Source of the DNA: Sporolituus thermophilus DSM 23256
GTDB lineage: Bacteria; Bacillota; Negativicutes; Sporomusales; Thermosinaceae
Assembly: GCF_900102435.1 (NCBI RefSeq)
Contig: NZ_FNBU01000022.1
Span: 1-53,534 of the forward strand
Length of the DNA stretch: 53,534 nucleotides
Reading direction: 5' to 3'
The notes below the pieces were generated by a model. That model had not been told where the DNA came from. It saw only the letters and a program-made list of their open reading frames with translations, and searched no databases. A program made the translations under genes and the position numbers. Shown here one piece after another: positions 52,747 through 53,534 of the stretch (position 1 is the first letter of the stretch; the number at the start of each line of letters is the position of its first letter).

Positions 52747-52833
52747 TGGTGCGGTCGAGAGGACTTGAACCTCCATGGAGTTGCCCCCACTAGATCCTGA
52801 GTCTAGCGCGTCTGCCAATTCCGCCACGACCGC
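52747..52833 (-). tRNA. tRNA-Leu (CAG)
   Basis: Class II. Anticodon stem CTAGA/TCTAG with loop CTCAGGA, anticodon CAG; acceptor GCGGTCG/CGACCGC; CCA encoded. Confidence 0.96.
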
Positions 52834-52845
52834 ATGTAAGTTTTC

Positions 52846-52934
52846 TGGTGCCGAGGACCGGAATCGAACCGGTACGGGTGTTACCACCCGAGGGATTTTA
52901 AGTCCCTTGCGTCTGCCAGTTCCGCCACCCCGGC
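52846..52934 (-). tRNA. tRNA-Leu (TAA)
   Basis: Class II. Loop TTAAAAT between GGGAC and CCCTC, anticodon TAA; acceptor GCCGGGG/CCTCGGC with a wobble; CCA encoded. Confidence 0.95.
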
Positions 52935-52940
52935 GGATAA

Positions 52941-53014
52941 TGGAGCGGGTGATGGGAATCGAACCCACGCAACCAGCTTGGAAGGCTGGGGCTCTACCAC
53001 TGAGCTACACCCGC
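52941..53014 (-). tRNA. tRNA-Gly (TCC)
   Basis: 74 bases. Anticodon loop CTTCCAA between CCAGC and GCTGG, anticodon TCC; T-arm GTGGGTTCGATTCCCAT; acceptor GCGGGTG/CACCCGC; discriminator T, CCA encoded. Confidence 0.96.
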
Positions 53015-53023
53015 ATTATAGAA

Positions 53024-53099
53024 TGGAGCTGATGGCCGGGATTGAACCGGCGACCTTATCCTTACCAAGGATACGCTCTGCCAACTGAGCTACACCAGC
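53024..53099 (-). tRNA. tRNA-Thr (GGT)
   Basis: 76 bases. Anticodon stem TATCC/GGATA with loop TTGGTAA, anticodon GGT; acceptor GCTGGTG/CATCAGC; CCA encoded. Its A37 position is a substrate for the t6A enzymes encoded in this window. Confidence 0.96.
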
Positions 53100-53103
53100 A
53101 TGT

Positions 53104-53179
<76 letters not shown>

Positions 53180-53185
53180 ATAGTA

Positions 53186-53272
<87 letters not shown>

Positions 53273-53276
53273 GTTT

Positions 53277-53352
53277 TGGTGACCCACGATGGACTCGAAC
53301 CATCGACACCCTGATTAAAAGTCAGGTGCTCTACCAACTGAGCTAGTGGGTC
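53277..53352 (-). tRNA. tRNA-Lys (TTT)
   Basis: 76 bases. Loop CTTTTAA between CCTGA and TCAGG, anticodon TTT; acceptor GACCCAC/GTGGGTC; CCA encoded. Confidence 0.96.
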
Positions 53353-53361
53353 ATATTAAGT

Positions 53362-53437
53362 TGGCAGGGGCGGCTGGACTCGAACCAACGCATGCGGGAG
53401 TCAAAGTCCCGTGCCTTACCGACTTGGCTACGCCCCT
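53362..53437 (-). tRNA. tRNA-Gln (TTG)
   Basis: 76 bases. Loop CTTTGAC between CGGGA and TCCCG, anticodon TTG; acceptor AGGGGCG/CGCCCCT; discriminator G, CCA encoded. Confidence 0.96.
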
Positions 53438-53442
53438 ATAAT

Positions 53443-53518
53443 TGGCTCCCCGGGCAGGACTCGAACCTGCGACCGATCGGTTAACAGCCGATTGCTCTAC
53501 CGACTGAGCTACCGAGGA
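53443..53518 (-). tRNA. tRNA-Asn (GTT)
   Basis: 76 bases. Loop TGTTAAC between ATCGGC and CGAT, anticodon GTT; acceptor TCCTCGG pairs with CCGGGGA (one wobble); CCA encoded. First visible tRNA of the operon; the promoter is outside the window. Confidence 0.96.
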
Positions 53519-53534
53519 ATATACCGGCGTCTAC

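Overview
The window looks like chromosome of an anaerobic, endospore-forming Firmicute of the Negativicutes type (Sporomusaceae-like, possibly thermophilic). This is an inference. It rests on spore genes (pdaB, gerM, an sspF-type SASP and a damaged H-type SASP), strong GGAGG ribosome sites with many GTG/TTG starts, a futalosine menaquinone pathway, a 2-oxoacid:ferredoxin oxidoreductase tail, a siroheme reductase, molybdenum-cofactor genes and a phosphate butyryltransferase. No phage, insertion sequence, plasmid or CRISPR locus is visible. Most genes lie on the minus strand.

Layout. 1-4155: end of a 2-oxoacid oxidoreductase gamma subunit, a DASS-type dicarboxylate transporter, and a convergent LytS/LytT two-component system. 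4334-20841: purine block. A sigma-A promoter at 19216-19244 drives a tandem guanine + PRPP (ykkC-type) riboswitch with a terminator, then an AzgA-type purine permease and purE-C-F-M-N-H-D. purL lies further downstream, separated by a DUF456 gene, a GNAT gene and a divergent lysR. guaA lies upstream and is probably the last gene of the menaquinone operon mqnE-mqnA-mqnC-(MTAP-like phosphorylase)-guaA (19300-24700). 24839-26293: pdaB and an unknown membrane protein. 26416-28472: groES-groEL with CIRCE and a sigma-A promoter. 28596-30601: HisKA_2 kinase and ANTAR antiterminator. 30719-30826: six DnaA-box-like 9-mers. 30831-34647: thiL-tsaE-tsaB-rimI-tsaD (t6A synthesis). 34829-41835: alr, amidase and gerM, DUF3006 and a ComEC-like MBL lipoprotein, the EndoA/EndoAI toxin-antitoxin pair, and acpS-nnrE/D. 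42206-48180: ptb, siroheme reductase with DUF1858 and Crp/Fnr sites, CoA-disulfide reductase with rhodanese, torD-moeA. 48393-52515: sspF, ferritin, frameshifted sspH, aconitase-like large and small subunits, a DUF1848 protein. 52628-53518: ten tRNA genes on the minus strand.

How it works together. The purine block couples import, synthesis and PRPP/guanine sensing on one transcript. The mqn operon makes a purine-containing intermediate (aminodeoxyfutalosine/futalosine), and its phosphorylase could return the base to the purine pool beside guaA. The siroheme reductase, CoA-disulfide reductase and Moco genes suggest anaerobic sulfur/nitrogen redox metabolism under Crp/Fnr and possibly CsoR/CstR control. 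The leads most worth following are the recurrent GCAGGA motif in five minus-strand leaders, the DnaA-box cluster, the MTAP-like enzyme in the mqn operon, and two structured intergenic elements with no assigned function.
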